Assembly: GCF_001458195.1 (NCBI RefSeq)
Contig: NZ_CYPU01000006.1
Coordinates: forward strand, 1 to 64,000
Length of the DNA: 64,000 nt
Direction: 5' to 3'
Source: Ruegeria atlantica
Lineage (GTDB): Bacteria > Pseudomonadota > Alphaproteobacteria > Rhodobacterales > Rhodobacteraceae
The notes under the pieces were generated by a model. The model was not told where the DNA came from and ran no database searches. It saw nothing but the letters and a program-made list of their open reading frames with translations. The translations under genes and the position numbers were made by a program. Positions 1 through 7,742 of the stretch are shown here, in pieces; within the stretch, counting starts at the first letter, position 1; each line of letters begins with the position of its first letter.

Positions 1-280
1 AGCCTGGTTCGATGTATGCCGTTTTGGCTCCGACAGCTGCAATCCAGTCGCGAACCGCCAGAGCAACGAACTCAGGACCGTTATCTGAACGGATGTAGGA
101 CGGTGTGCCGCGCAGAATGAACAAATCCGTCAGAGCATCGATCACATCCGCCGAGTTTAGTTTTCGCTTTACCCTGATTGCCAAGCACTCCCGGCTGAAC
201 TCGTCGATGATGTTCAACGTCCGGAAAGGTTTCCCATCATCGGTGCGACAATGCACGAAGTCATAGCTCCAGACATGATT
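1..280 (-). pseudogene. IS3-type OrfB (DDE transposase) fragment
   Basis: Read from 280 downward on the minus strand, the frame gives SNHVWSYDFVHCRTDDGKPF, then NIIDEFSRECLAIRV and IRSDNGPEFVALAV. These are the first two acidic blocks of the rve catalytic core: Asp in WSYDFV and Asp in SDNGPEF. The third catalytic residue (Glu) would lie beyond the window edge. The N-terminal part of OrfB (HTH_21 region) is absent because an internal deletion joins this frame almost directly to the end of orfA, out of frame with it. Confidence 0.8.
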
Positions 281-528
281 GCTATGTTGTCGAGCGTCAG
301 GTCTGATACCGCACGCCTGAGCCGCTCATTTTCCTTCTGAAGCCGCCTAAGTTCCTTCAATTGGTCTACACCCATTCCGCCATATTGCTTGCGCCAGCGG
401 TAATAGGTTTGCTCCACAACGCCGATCTGTCTGATCGCATCCAGACGCGGCATCCCTTGCCCCATCAGAACTTCAACCTGCCGCAACTTCGAGACAATTT
501 CTTCCGGCTTCGGTCGCTTGTTTGCCAT
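281..528 (-). pseudogene. IS3-type OrfA (HTH_Tnp_1) lacking its normal C-terminus
   Basis: The start is the ATG at 528, preceded by a GGAGGA ribosome site. The product begins MANKRPKPEEIVSKLRQVE and contains the HTH segment DAIRQIGVVEQTYYRWRKQYGG and a leucine-zipper-like segment LKELRRLQKENERLRRAVSD. The family normally ends a few residues after LTLD. Here the frame runs into the deletion junction and continues out of frame through orfB sequence, adding about 25 unrelated residues. OrfA alone does not transpose; in the intact IS3 family it is made separately and as an OrfAB frameshift fusion. Confidence 0.75.
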
Positions 529-584
529 TCTTGGTCCTCCGTTTCCTAATCTTAACGGTGGGCCCATTCAAATGGGGAGGCTCA

Positions 585-1709
585 GGAATCATTGAAGATA
601 TCAAAGTTATCGAGGGTCAATCCGTTATCAAGGGACAGGTTCTTATGACCCTCGACCAGACCTCGGCCGAGTCAAATGAACGCGAACTGTTCATCCGCAA
701 AATTTGTCTGCAAGCCATGTCCCAGCGCTTGTCGGCTGAAAACAATGAGCGTGATCGGCTTGAGTTCTCGCCGGAACTGATTGAAGCGTCGAACGATGTC
801 GAGGTGATGGCGATCCTTGACGGGCAAAAAATCAGCTTTGATGTATCCCGTAAGACGTTGCTGAACGACATCGCTTTGCTGGAACGCAACATGGAAGCGC
901 TGAAAATTCGCTCAAGCGGGTTTGAGGCGCAGTTGGAAAGTATGGTTCGGCGTTCGGAAATTTTGCAGGAAGAGTTCGAAACCAAACAAGTACTGTTCAA
1001 AAAAGGGCTGGTGCGTAAGGGCGACATCAACACGATCCGCCGCGTGCAGGCCGAGGCCGAGGTCCAACTGGCGCGGTTGACGGCTGAAACGGCTGAAATC
1101 AACCAGATGCTTCTGAAATACGAAGAACAGATTTCCCGCACCCGATCCGCCTATCGCGAGGCTGCGTTGGATGAATTGAGCGTGATTGCAGCTGATCTGG
1201 AAAGCGTACGCGAAAAATCCCGGCAGGCCCGAAGCGTTCTGGACCGTGCGGTTGTGCGCGCTCCGGTCACGGGAACCGTAGTGCGATTGCACTATCATAC
1301 GGCTGGCGGTGTTATCGAAACTGGTGAACCAATCGCGGAAATCCTGCCTTCCGATGCGCCCCTGATTATCGAGGCGCAGATCCCCCGAACGGAAATCGAC
1401 AGCGTCGTGATGGGGCAGCAAGCAACGGTTCGACTGGTCGGGCTTAACCAGCGTACCACTCCTGTGCTGAGCGGCGAGGTCTACTATGTCTCGGCGGACG
1501 CGCTAGTGGAAGATTCTGGAGGAATTCCGCAAGAGGTTTATCTGGCGCGCATCTCGCTGGAACCCGATGAGATGGACCGCGTGCGTGGGTTTGTTCCCAC
1601 ACCCGGAATGCCCGCCGAGATCATGATCCAGACCGAGGAACGCACCTTTGCGGCCTATATTGCAAAGCCTGTGACAGACAGTATGTCGCGCGCCTTCCGC
1701 GAGCACTGA
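585..1709 (+). pseudogene. Type I secretion periplasmic adaptor (HlyD/PrtE-like), 5' end lost to the IS
   Basis: The frame resumes at the IS edge with GIIEDIKVIEGQSVIKGQVL, the lipoyl-like half-motif of HlyD-family membrane fusion proteins. A long alpha-helical coiled coil follows (roughly residues 30-240, with RVQAEAEVQLARL), then the second lipoyl half (VVRAPVTGTVVRLHYHTAGG) and the beta-barrel. The C-terminus TPGMPAEIMIQTEERTF...YIAKPVTD is typical, so the 3' end is complete. Missing are the cytoplasmic N-terminus, the single membrane helix and the first beta strands, without which the adaptor cannot anchor to its ABC transporter. The partner ABC and outer membrane genes are not downstream, so they were upstream or elsewhere. 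Confidence 0.8.
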
Positions 1710-1749
1710 TCACTCTATAGACCTGCTCTTTCCCGGTTTACCGTGTTAG

Positions 1750-1772
1750 CCTCTGGTGAGATTCACCAGAGG
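1750..1772 (+). promoter_or_regulatory. Perfect inverted repeat over the ribosome site of the rhodanese gene
   Basis: CCTCTGGTGA, a 3-nt spacer, then TCACCAGAGG: two perfect 10-bp arms. The right arm contains the AGAGGGG ribosome binding site of the gene starting at 1782. As RNA it would be a stable hairpin hiding that site; as DNA it could be an operator. It lacks a U-tract, so it is not a classical terminator for the truncated HlyD gene. Confidence 0.55.
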
Positions 1773-1781
1773 GGACGCTTT

Positions 1782-2153
1782 ATGCCAATAACCGTAGGCC
1801 AGATGATGGAGGCAGCAAACGCTGCCGTCGAACGGATTGATACAAACACAGCAAAGGAATTGATGGGGCAGGGTGCCTTGCTGCTGGACGTGCGCGACGC
1901 GGTCGAGCTGCGGCAAACCGGCCGTGCGCAAGGCGCGCATCATATACCGCGCGGTATGCTGGAATTCCGCGCTGACGATGCGCTGAAATCTCATGACCCC
2001 GAGCTGCGCAAGGACCGCGCAATCGTGCTGTATTGCGCGGCTGGTGGTCGTGCGGCACTGGCGGGCAAGCTGTTGAAAGATATGGGGTATGAAAAGGTCT
2101 ACAACATCGGTGGGTTGCCGGACTGGGTCAACGGTGGCGGCGAAGTGACCTGA
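1782..2153 (+). CDS. Rhodanese-domain protein (sulfurtransferase-like)
   Basis: A single rhodanese domain of about 123 residues. It has ALLLDVRDAVELRQTGRAQG (N-terminal signature) and LYCAAGGRAALAGKLL with the catalytic Cys and a six-residue loop, ending in GLPDWVNGGGEV. Rhodanese homologs move a sulfane sulfur through a Cys persulfide; the physiological acceptor is unknown here. The start is the ATG at 1782, which has AGAGGGG eight bases upstream; a longer frame opening at 1743 lacks a ribosome site. There is no signal peptide, so it is cytoplasmic. A perfect hairpin overlaps the ribosome site. Confidence 0.85.
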   Translation: MPITVGQMMEAANAAVERIDTNTAKELMGQGALLLDVRDAVELRQTGRAQGAHHIPRGMLEFRADDALKSHDPELRKDRAIVLYCAAGGRAALAGKLLKDMGYEKVYNIGGLPDWVNGGGEVT

Positions 2154-2177
2154 TTTCTGACCTCTGTCCGTTGAAAT

Positions 2178-2191
2178 CTGACGCAGATCAA
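2178..2191 (+). promoter_or_regulatory. FNR/FnrL-type box (candidate)
   Basis: CTGAC-GCAG-ATCAA matches the FNR-type consensus TTGAT-N4-ATCAA in 8 of 10 positions. It lies 76 bases before the start of the small membrane protein gene, with a GATAAT hexamer at 2220-2225. The geometry (centre about 47 bases before a predicted start) is near but not exactly class II. This is a motif match only. Confidence 0.35.
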
Positions 2192-2253
2192 GGCGTATAG
2201 CATACCAGTTGTCTAAAGCGATAATCGGGCTTCTGACAAAAGGACAACTGACG

Positions 2254-2442
2254 ATGCTACGCCTTGCCTCTATCCTGTATACTTTGATCGCAACCGCTCT
2301 GGCCGGATCGGGCGTTATTGCCGTCCTATCCGCGGGATTGGTGTCTACGGTTGCAATCGTTTCAGCAGCCGCGGCTGGTTGTGTGGCTGCTCTGCCAGTG
2401 TCCTGGTTGGTGGCGAAGAAACTGTACCAGAGCGCAGCCTGA
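2254..2442 (+). CDS. Small conserved two-helix membrane protein
   Basis: 62 residues starting MLRLASILYTLIATALAGSG, with two hydrophobic segments (about 3-30 and 33-55) and a short basic tail (VAKKLYQSAA). The ATG at 2254 is preceded by AAAGGA at a good distance; an upstream GTG at 2209 without a ribosome site was not chosen. It is probably an inner membrane protein. I do not recognise a characterised family, though similar short membrane proteins occur in Rhodobacteraceae. A possible FNR-type box lies upstream, hinting at oxygen-related control, which is inference only. It ends one base before the convergent hydrolase gene. Confidence 0.65.
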   Translation: MLRLASILYTLIATALAGSGVIAVLSAGLVSTVAIVSAAAAGCVAALPVSWLVAKKLYQSAA

Positions 2443-3201
2443 TCAGGCGTTCAGGAACGTCCTGACAGCGGCTTCAAACTCACGAGGTTTCTCGGCGTGC
2501 AGCCAATGGCCTGCGCCGGGGATTTTCGCGAATCGTGCGGCGGGAAAATGCGCGCGGATGGTGCTGCGATGTTCAGGCAGGACGTAATCGGAATCGCCAC
2601 CGGACAAAAACAGGGTCGGGCCGTCCCAGGATGCATCAGTTTCCGGAAAGCCCATGATTTTGGGCATCTCGACCGCCAGCGTGTCAAGGTTCAGAAGCCA
2701 ACGCTTCCCTTTGACGTCCAGCGATTGCGTGAAAAAGCTCTGTAGTGCTTTTTCGACGCCCTGCGCGGCCAACTGTCCCTCGGCGTCCGAGCGTCTTTCG
2801 ATCGTTGAAAAATCCACGGCGTGCATAGCTTCGATGAATTGGACTTGGCTGTGCGTATAAGTAACGGGCGCAATGTCCGCCACAACCAGCTTGCGCACCA
2901 ATCCTCCGTGGCTCAGCGCCAGCATCATCGCGGCCTTACCACCCATAGAATGCCCGACAATATCTGCCTTGCCGCCATGTTGTCGGATTACCTCAGCCAG
3001 ATCCTCGGCCAGATCGGGATAACCGTGCTGATCGGTCCATTCGCTGTAGGCGTGATTACGCATATCAACTGCAATGACCTGCCTTTCATCACATAGTCGG
3101 CGCGCAATAACCCCCCAGTTTCGGGCTGATCCATACAGCCCATGCGCGATCAGCAGAGGAGGGTTCGAGGTCGGTTCACCGTGAATGATCGTGTTCAGCA
3201 T
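2443..3201 (-). CDS. Alpha/beta-fold hydrolase (YbfF-like esterase)
   Basis: 252 residues with the full alpha/beta hydrolase pattern: oxyanion region LLIAHGLYGSARNW near residue 20, nucleophile elbow GHSMGG near residue 85 (Ser), acid in SGGDSDYV near 200 and His in GAGHWLHAEKP near 230. The layout and length match the YbfF/esterase group that hydrolyses small acyl esters or thioesters; the natural substrate is unknown. There is no signal peptide, so it is cytoplasmic. The ribosome site is weak. The 3' end abuts the plus-strand small membrane protein gene. Confidence 0.85.
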   Translation of the reverse strand: MLNTIIHGEPTSNPPLLIAHGLYGSARNWGVIARRLCDERQVIAVDMRNHAYSEWTDQHGYPDLAEDLAEVIRQHGGKADIVGHSMGGKAAMMLALSHGGLVRKLVVADIAPVTYTHSQVQFIEAMHAVDFSTIERRSDAEGQLAAQGVEKALQSFFTQSLDVKGKRWLLNLDTLAVEMPKIMGFPETDASWDGPTLFLSGGDSDYVLPEHRSTIRAHFPAARFAKIPGAGHWLHAEKPREFEAAVRTFLNA

Positions 3202-3293
3202 TCTGGTTTGATACCTGCGTGCGTTTGAAACGACCAGCCCCCATTGTCGCCCCTGTGGGGTGAGGTTAGATTGCGCAGGCAGGAGGCCACGTC

Positions 3294-3668
3294 ATGTCGC
3301 AAACCACAGATATCCAAAGCCAGATCGCGCAGACGGTACAATTGCTGCGTGAAAAGCTGGGTGTAAAGGACCAGACGCTGACGGCTTCTGTCCGCAAGGC
3401 CAAGCGCCGATTGCCGCGCCGCGTATACAAGCAGGCCATGATGCTGGCCGGTGCGGAGCAGATGGCCTCGCACCCTAAACTGCGGTGGGTGCTGGACACT
3501 CCGAAACTGGCCAAGGCATCGGAAGAGGTTCAGACCCATCTGAGCGGTATTAACCTGGCCGATCGCCGCTGGGGCTGGTTTCTGAACTTTCTGGGGGCTC
3601 TTGCTTTGGGATTTCTGGCGCTGGCGGCTTTGGCCGTGTTTGTTCTGCGCTGGCGCGGTTACATCTGA
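3294..3668 (+). CDS. Conserved hypothetical protein with C-terminal membrane anchor
   Basis: 124 residues. The N-terminal two thirds are charged and helical (QIAQTVQLLREKLGVKDQTL, then a basic RKAKRRLPRR stretch). The C-terminus has one membrane helix (about 97-118, LGALALGFLALAALAVFVL) followed by RWRGYI. The AGGAGG ribosome site lies 7 bases before the ATG. It is probably a tail-anchored inner membrane protein facing the cytoplasm. Function unknown; no enzymatic motif is visible. It converges with glyA across a terminator. Confidence 0.75.
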   Translation: MSQTTDIQSQIAQTVQLLREKLGVKDQTLTASVRKAKRRLPRRVYKQAMMLAGAEQMASHPKLRWVLDTPKLAKASEEVQTHLSGINLADRRWGWFLNFLGALALGFLALAALAVFVLRWRGYI

Positions 3669-3681
3669 CTGCATTCCCAAC

Positions 3682-3709
3682 AAAAAAAACGGCGCCCATT
3701 GGACGCCGT
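3682..3709 (-). terminator. Rho-independent terminator of glyA
   Basis: Read on the minus strand, a stem ACGGCG...CGCCGT extended by inner GG/CC pairs is followed by eight consecutive T residues. It lies 25 bases past the glyA stop codon. The stem could also act on the plus strand, but there it lacks a T-run. Confidence 0.85.
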
Positions 3710-3733
3710 TCTGATTTGTGATCCCTGTGTGGA

Positions 3734-5029
3734 TTACAGGTTTGGATAGATCGGGAATTTAGCGCAAAGCTCTGCAACCTCGGCTTTGACCTTGGCTTCA
3801 ACCGCGCCATTGCCGTCTTCGCCGTTGGCGGCCAGACCGTCGACGACTTCGATGATCCAATCTGCGATCTGGCGGAATTCGATCTCGCCAAAGCCGCGGG
3901 TGGTGCCGGCGGGGGAGCCCAGACGGATGCCCGACGTAATGGTCGGTTTTTCCGGATCAAACGGCACGCCGTTCTTGTTGCAGGTGATGTGCGCCCGGCC
4001 CAGAGCCTTGTCGACAATGTTGCCGGTTACGCCTTTGGGTCGCAGATCGACCAGCACCACATGGGTGTCGGTGCCGTGGGTCACCGTGTCCAGACCACCT
4101 TTGATCAACTGGTCTGACAGCGCCTGTGCGTTCACGACAACCTGCTTGATGTAATCCTTGAACGCAGGCTGCAGCGCCTCGCCAAAGGCCACGGCCTTGG
4201 CTGCGATCACATGCATCAGCGGGCCGCCCTGAATGCCGGGGAAGATGGCTGAATTCACTTTCTTAGCGATATCTTCAGCATTGGTCAGGATCATGCCGCC
4301 ACGCGGGCCGCGCAGGGTTTTGTGCGTGGTGGTGGTTGCCACATGCGCATACGGGAAGGGGCTGGGGTGCTCACCCGCTGCCACCAGACCGGCGAAGTGC
4401 GCCATGTCCACGTGCAGGTAGGCGCCGACCATGTCGGCGATCTCGCGCATGCGGGCAAAGTCGATCTGTCGCGGAATGGCCGAGCCACCGGCGATGATCA
4501 GCTTGGGTTGGTGTTCTTTTGCCAGCGCCTCGACCTGATCATAGTCCAGCATGTTGTCTTCTTTGCGGACGCCATACTGCACCGCATTGAACCACTTGCC
4601 CGACTGGTTGGGGCGCGCGCCGTGGGTCAGGTGACCGCCTGCGTCCAGGCTCATGCCCAGAATGGTGTCGCCGGGTTGGATCAGTGCCTGGAACACGCCC
4701 TGGTTGGCCTGAGAGCCAGAGTTCGGCTGCACGTTGGCAAAGCCGCAGCCAAACAGCTCTTTGGCGCGGTCGATGGCCAGGTTCTCAGCGATGTCCACGT
4801 ACTGGCAGCCGCCATAGTAACGCCGTCCGGGATAGCCTTCGGCGTATTTGTTGGTCATCACCGAGCCTTGTGCTTCCATCACGGCGGCAGAGACGATGTT
4901 TTCGGATGCGATCAACTCGATCTCGTCGCGCTGACGACCCAGCTCGGATGTGATCGAGCCGAACAGCTCGGGATCACGGTCAGACAGGGACTGGGTGAAA
5001 AATCCGGTATCACGGAGATTGGCGTTCAT
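3734..5029 (-). CDS. glyA: Serine hydroxymethyltransferase
   Basis: 431 residues, the usual length. This PLP enzyme interconverts serine plus tetrahydrofolate with glycine plus 5,10-methylene-tetrahydrofolate and is the main source of one-carbon units. The PLP-lysine motif [16 protein letters not shown] is present around residue 230, with the [10 protein letters not shown] substrate/PLP loop near 105 and the conserved start [27 protein letters not shown] ribosome site precedes the ATG at 5029. The gene stands alone with its own terminator and is divergent from nadK. Part of the intergenic space has a short palindrome (TTTCC-TATC-GGAAA near 5075) that could be regulatory. Confidence 0.97.
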   Translation of the reverse strand: MNANLRDTGFFTQSLSDRDPELFGSITSELGRQRDEIELIASENIVSAAVMEAQGSVMTNKYAEGYPGRRYYGGCQYVDIAENLAIDRAKELFGCGFANVQPNSGSQANQGVFQALIQPGDTILGMSLDAGGHLTHGARPNQSGKWFNAVQYGVRKEDNMLDYDQVEALAKEHQPKLIIAGGSAIPRQIDFARMREIADMVGAYLHVDMAHFAGLVAAGEHPSPFPYAHVATTTTHKTLRGPRGGMILTNAEDIAKKVNSAIFPGIQGGPLMHVIAAKAVAFGEALQPAFKDYIKQVVVNAQALSDQLIKGGLDTVTHGTDTHVVLVDLRPKGVTGNIVDKALGRAHITCNKNGVPFDPEKPTITSGIRLGSPAGTTRGFGEIEFRQIADWIIEVVDGLAANGEDGNGAVEAKVKAEVAELCAKFPIYPNL

Positions 5030-5197
5030 GGGGGCTCCACATGGCTGGGTAAGAATCTTGCGGATTTCCTATCGGAAACGGTACATGCGCAAAAGCTTTA
5101 AAGCGACGAATTGGCCCGCTGTGGCGTCAAGTCTGGCTTATCGGGGAAAGGTATGGTTGTTTCGGAACCAAATGTGCAAGACCGGAAACCGCAACAT

Positions 5198-5959
5198 ATG
5201 ATCCAGAGAATCGCTTTCCTCGCCAGCGACGTCAAAGTGGCCCAAACAGCCCGCGACGTGCTGGTAAAACGTTATGGAAACGCGGCACCGCGGGATGCCG
5301 ATGTTGTCGTTGCACTGGGCGGTGACGGGTTCATGCTCCATACGCTGCACAGCATGCAGCACCTCGATACGCCGGTTTATGGCATGAACCGAGGAACAAT
5401 CGGCTTTCTGATGAACGAGTTCCACGAAGCCGACCTTATGGCCCGTCTGGGCGAAGCCGAGGAAGAAGTCATCAACCCACTGGCCATGCGTGCGATGGAT
5501 CAGTCAGGTAAGATGCACGAAGCACTGGCGATCAACGAGGTGTCGCTGCTGCGCGCAGGGCCACAAGCCGCGCGCCTCAGGATAAGTGTCGATGGCCGTG
5601 TTCGCATGGATGAACTGGTCTGTGATGGCGCGTTGTTGTCCACGCCTGCCGGATCGACCGCCTATAACTACTCGGCTCACGGCCCGATTCTGCCAATTGG
5701 ATCAGATGTTCTTGCCCTGACGGCTATTGCTGCATTCAGGCCGCGTCGGTGGCGCGGTGCGCTGTTACCCAAGATCGCCAAGGTGCGTTTCGATGTGCTG
5801 GATGCGGACAAACGCCCGGTCATGGCCGATGCAGATTCGGTTTCATTCCCTGATATCGACTGGGTCGAGATTCGCTCTGAACCTGCAATCCAGCACCGCA
5901 TTTTGTTCGACCCTGGGCATGGGTTGGAAGAGCGCCTGATATCCGAGCAATTCACCTAA
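5198..5959 (+). CDS. nadK: NAD kinase
   Basis: It phosphorylates NAD+ to NADP+. 253 residues from the ATG at 5198 (IQRIAFLASDVKVAQTARD), typical for alphaproteobacterial NadK. GGDGFML near residue 45 is the diagnostic GGDG nucleotide site. NEVSLLRAGPQAA and DGALLSTPAGSTAYNYSAHG form the conserved NAD-binding core. A longer frame opens at ATG 5153 with GGGGAAAG upstream and would add 15 non-conserved residues; family length favours 5198, but this is not certain. Its neighbour glyA is divergent. Confidence 0.95.
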   Translation: MIQRIAFLASDVKVAQTARDVLVKRYGNAAPRDADVVVALGGDGFMLHTLHSMQHLDTPVYGMNRGTIGFLMNEFHEADLMARLGEAEEEVINPLAMRAMDQSGKMHEALAINEVSLLRAGPQAARLRISVDGRVRMDELVCDGALLSTPAGSTAYNYSAHGPILPIGSDVLALTAIAAFRPRRWRGALLPKIAKVRFDVLDADKRPVMADADSVSFPDIDWVEIRSEPAIQHRILFDPGHGLEERLISEQFT

Positions 5960-5990
5960 ATTTTGGGACTTACGAATTTTTTAGAACATG

Positions 5991-6006
5991 TGTGAAGCAG
6001 TTCACA
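5991..6006. promoter_or_regulatory. CRP-type palindrome TGTGA-N6-TCACA
   Basis: TGTGAAGCAGTTCACA is a perfect match to the CRP half-sites TGTGA and TCACA at the canonical 6-bp spacing, flanked by ATG/TGA as in strong CRP sites. It lies just past nadK and about 30 bases before the presumed 5' end of the candidate small RNA. Its right arm TTCACA could serve as the -35 element of that promoter, with CCGCTA 17 bases on. Binding by a CRP/FNR-family regulator there would repress or set the position of RNA polymerase; this is inference. Confidence 0.5.
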
Positions 6007-6035
6007 TGAGCTTCATTAACTTTCCGCTAATCTGA

Positions 6036-6199
6036 TCTTGCCCGGAGAACACGTCTCGGTGGGAGTGAGTGGCCACCAAACGACGTTTTCGAACGATTGC
6101 GCAGTTTACGCGCTGGCGAGGGTAGGTGGTGCTACGCTCGTTAATGATATCTGGGCTTATTTTAGTAAGCGGACCCCGGGCACAAAAACCCGGGGTCTA
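6036..6199 (+). ncRNA. Candidate structured small RNA (possibly 6S-like)
   Basis: The 258-base gap between nadK and the amidase has no convincing ORF but shows RNA-like structure. A closing helix pairs GCCCGGA (6040-6046) with TCTGGGC (6150-6156). Inside it, GCCACC pairs with GGTGGT, and there are two local hairpins: CGTT-TTCG-AACG with a UUCG tetraloop, and GCGC-N7-GCGC. A strong terminator follows. A promoter-like TTCACA / CCGCTA pair sits just upstream. One long closed rod with internal loops and a length near 120-160 nt would suit 6S RNA, but I cannot confirm the conserved 6S bubble sequence, so the family is open. Confidence 0.5.
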
Positions 6200-6205
6200 T
6201 TTTCG
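6172..6205 (+). terminator. Strong Rho-independent terminator
   Basis: GACCCCGGG, an A-rich 8-nt loop, then CCCGGGGTC: a perfect 9-bp GC-rich stem followed by TATTTTCGTTTT. It is too far from nadK (more than 200 bases) to be its simple terminator, which supports a separate transcript between 6036 and here. On the minus strand it lacks a T-run. Confidence 0.85.
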
Positions 6206-6217
6206 TTTTGGATCGCA

Positions 6218-7651
6218 CTACGTGCCCATCTCCTCCCACAACGGCAAGCACATTTGACCGACGCGCGCCTCAATTGCGGCGGCGGCATCCACGGCCATAT
6301 CTTCACGCCAACGGCGGGCGGCGATCTGGACATTGATCGGCTGCGGGCCGCTGGGCAAATCCGCCAGCCGGGACGGAACGCAAGCGGCGGGCATGCCAAG
6401 GAAGTTCATCGCATAGGAATAAACGGCGCATCCAAGTACCTCGTGCACCCCTTCTACGCCTTCGGTGTCCCGATCCGGCTTGAAGAATGGTTGCGGCAGG
6501 AAAGGCGACAGGACTAAAGCGTAGTCTTCCATAAACAACGACCATTCACGGGCATAGTGGGTGCGCTTGGCCAGCATTCGGATCAGGTCGGTTTCAACTA
6601 TGGGCGGGAATTCCTGAAAATAGACGTCAAAGATCTCGCGGATGGTTTCAGATCCCGCCGCCTTGATGTCGCTTTGCATCAGGGTCAGGACTTCGCCCAT
6701 CAAGGCGCGATACCCTGACCGACCACACTCGAATACATCCGGCGGGTCGATCTCTTCCACCAGATAGCCGGCGTCGACCAGCGCATCGCGGGCCGTGTCC
6801 AGCGCCTTGTCGACCTCGGGGTGCAGCGCATAGCCGAAGGTGTTTTTGGTGAAGGCCACTTTGATCGGATCATCCATGGCTTCCCCGCGCCACGGAATTG
6901 AAACGTGAAATGGATCGCGGGGGTCGGCGGCGATCAGGCTGGGCATGGACAGATGCAAGTCGGCGGCAGAGCGGGTGATCAGCCCCTGGACCGACATGGA
7001 TTGTGCCAGAATTCCGCGTTCGACCTGTTGGCTGGGGTTCCACGCGGGGACGCGCCCCAGCCCTGGTTTGACTGTGACCGCGCCATTGGCCGCCGCGGGA
7101 AACCGCAGACTGCCGCCAATGTCGTTGCCATGCGCGAGCGCGCCGATCCCTGCCATCACACCTGCACCGGCCCCGCCCGAGGACCCGCCGGGCGAGATAT
7201 GGCGGCCCCAAGGGTTGTGTGTCCGGCCATGCAGTGGGTTGTCTGTATCGGCGCGGAATGAGAATTCGGGCGTGTTCGTCCGTCCGATCACGATGGCTCC
7301 GGCATTCTGCAGATTGCGCACAACGGGCGCATCGTCGGGCGCGATTACGTCTTTCAGGGCAACAACACCGTTCGAGGTCGCACGCCCCTTTTGATCGACG
7401 TTAATTTTGATAGTGACGGGAACGCCATGCAACGGCCCCGCGGGTGCACCGCCTGCCACGGCCGCATCCAGTTCACGCGCACGCTCCAACGCCTCGGTGC
7501 TCAGGTCTTCGACCACCGCGTTCAGGTCTGGGTTGGCCTGATGCATTCGGTCGACTGCATTCTGAGTGACCTCCAACGCGCTCAACTCACCGCTGCGGGT
7601 CAAGGCGGTCAGGTCGGTGGCGTTCAGACGCCAGATATCGGTTTGTGTCAT
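6218..7651 (-). CDS. Amidase (amidase-signature family)
   Basis: 477 residues. The amidase-signature Ser-cisSer-Lys triad is visible: Lys in GVPVTIKINVDQKG near residue 82, cis-Ser in SPGGSSGGAGAGVMAG near 155, and nucleophilic Ser in GNDIGGSLRFPAAANG near 180. Members hydrolyse amide bonds of varied small molecules; sequence alone does not fix the substrate. It lacks GatA-type neighbours (no gatB or gatC), so it is not the tRNA amidotransferase. A GAGG ribosome site precedes the ATG. It is transcribed with or after prpE, although a terminator separates them. Confidence 0.88.
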   Translation of the reverse strand: MTQTDIWRLNATDLTALTRSGELSALEVTQNAVDRMHQANPDLNAVVEDLSTEALERARELDAAVAGGAPAGPLHGVPVTIKINVDQKGRATSNGVVALKDVIAPDDAPVVRNLQNAGAIVIGRTNTPEFSFRADTDNPLHGRTHNPWGRHISPGGSSGGAGAGVMAGIGALAHGNDIGGSLRFPAAANGAVTVKPGLGRVPAWNPSQQVERGILAQSMSVQGLITRSAADLHLSMPSLIAADPRDPFHVSIPWRGEAMDDPIKVAFTKNTFGYALHPEVDKALDTARDALVDAGYLVEEIDPPDVFECGRSGYRALMGEVLTLMQSDIKAAGSETIREIFDVYFQEFPPIVETDLIRMLAKRTHYAREWSLFMEDYALVLSPFLPQPFFKPDRDTEGVEGVHEVLGCAVYSYAMNFLGMPAACVPSRLADLPSGPQPINVQIAARRWREDMAVDAAAAIEARVGQMCLPLWEEMGT

Positions 7652-7703
7652 GGGCCCTCGCTGTCTTGGAATGACAGTAGGGGGCTTGTTTCAGGTTGCA
7701 AGA

Positions 7704-7735
7704 GAAAGACACGCGGGCGACGGATCGTCGCCCGC
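7704..7735 (-). terminator. Rho-independent terminator of prpE
   Basis: GCGGGCGACG-GAT-CGTCGCCCGC is a perfect 10-bp stem just past the prpE stop codon. On the minus strand it is followed by the T-rich tract GTGTCTTTCTCTT. Confidence 0.75.
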
Positions 7736-7742
7736 ATGCCTG

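Larger units (their letters stand above)
1..584 (-). mobile_element. Decayed IS3-family insertion sequence (internal deletion, runs off the left edge)
   Basis: The minus strand carries an OrfA-type helix-turn-helix protein followed by a piece of an rve/DDE integrase, the layout of IS3-family elements (the MANKR...LTLD OrfA type resembles the IS407 group). The element end is placed at 582-584 because a minus-strand sequence beginning TGAGCCTCCCC starts there, and the interrupted HlyD reading frame resumes in a normal GGIIEDI context right after it. About the first 100 codons of orfB are missing at a junction near 281-291, so this copy cannot make an intact transposase. The other end lies outside the window. 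Exact terminal repeats and target duplication could not be verified. Confidence 0.8.

Noticed and set aside
5041..5197. Riboswitch between glyA and nadK
   Set aside because: Glycine, SAM or THF aptamer signatures are not visible; only a short TTTCC/GGAAA palindrome is seen.
6038..6517. 159-codon plus-strand open frame over the small RNA region and amidase 3' end
   Set aside because: It runs through the terminator hairpin and antisense to the amidase, has no family-like motifs, and composition looks like a shadow frame.
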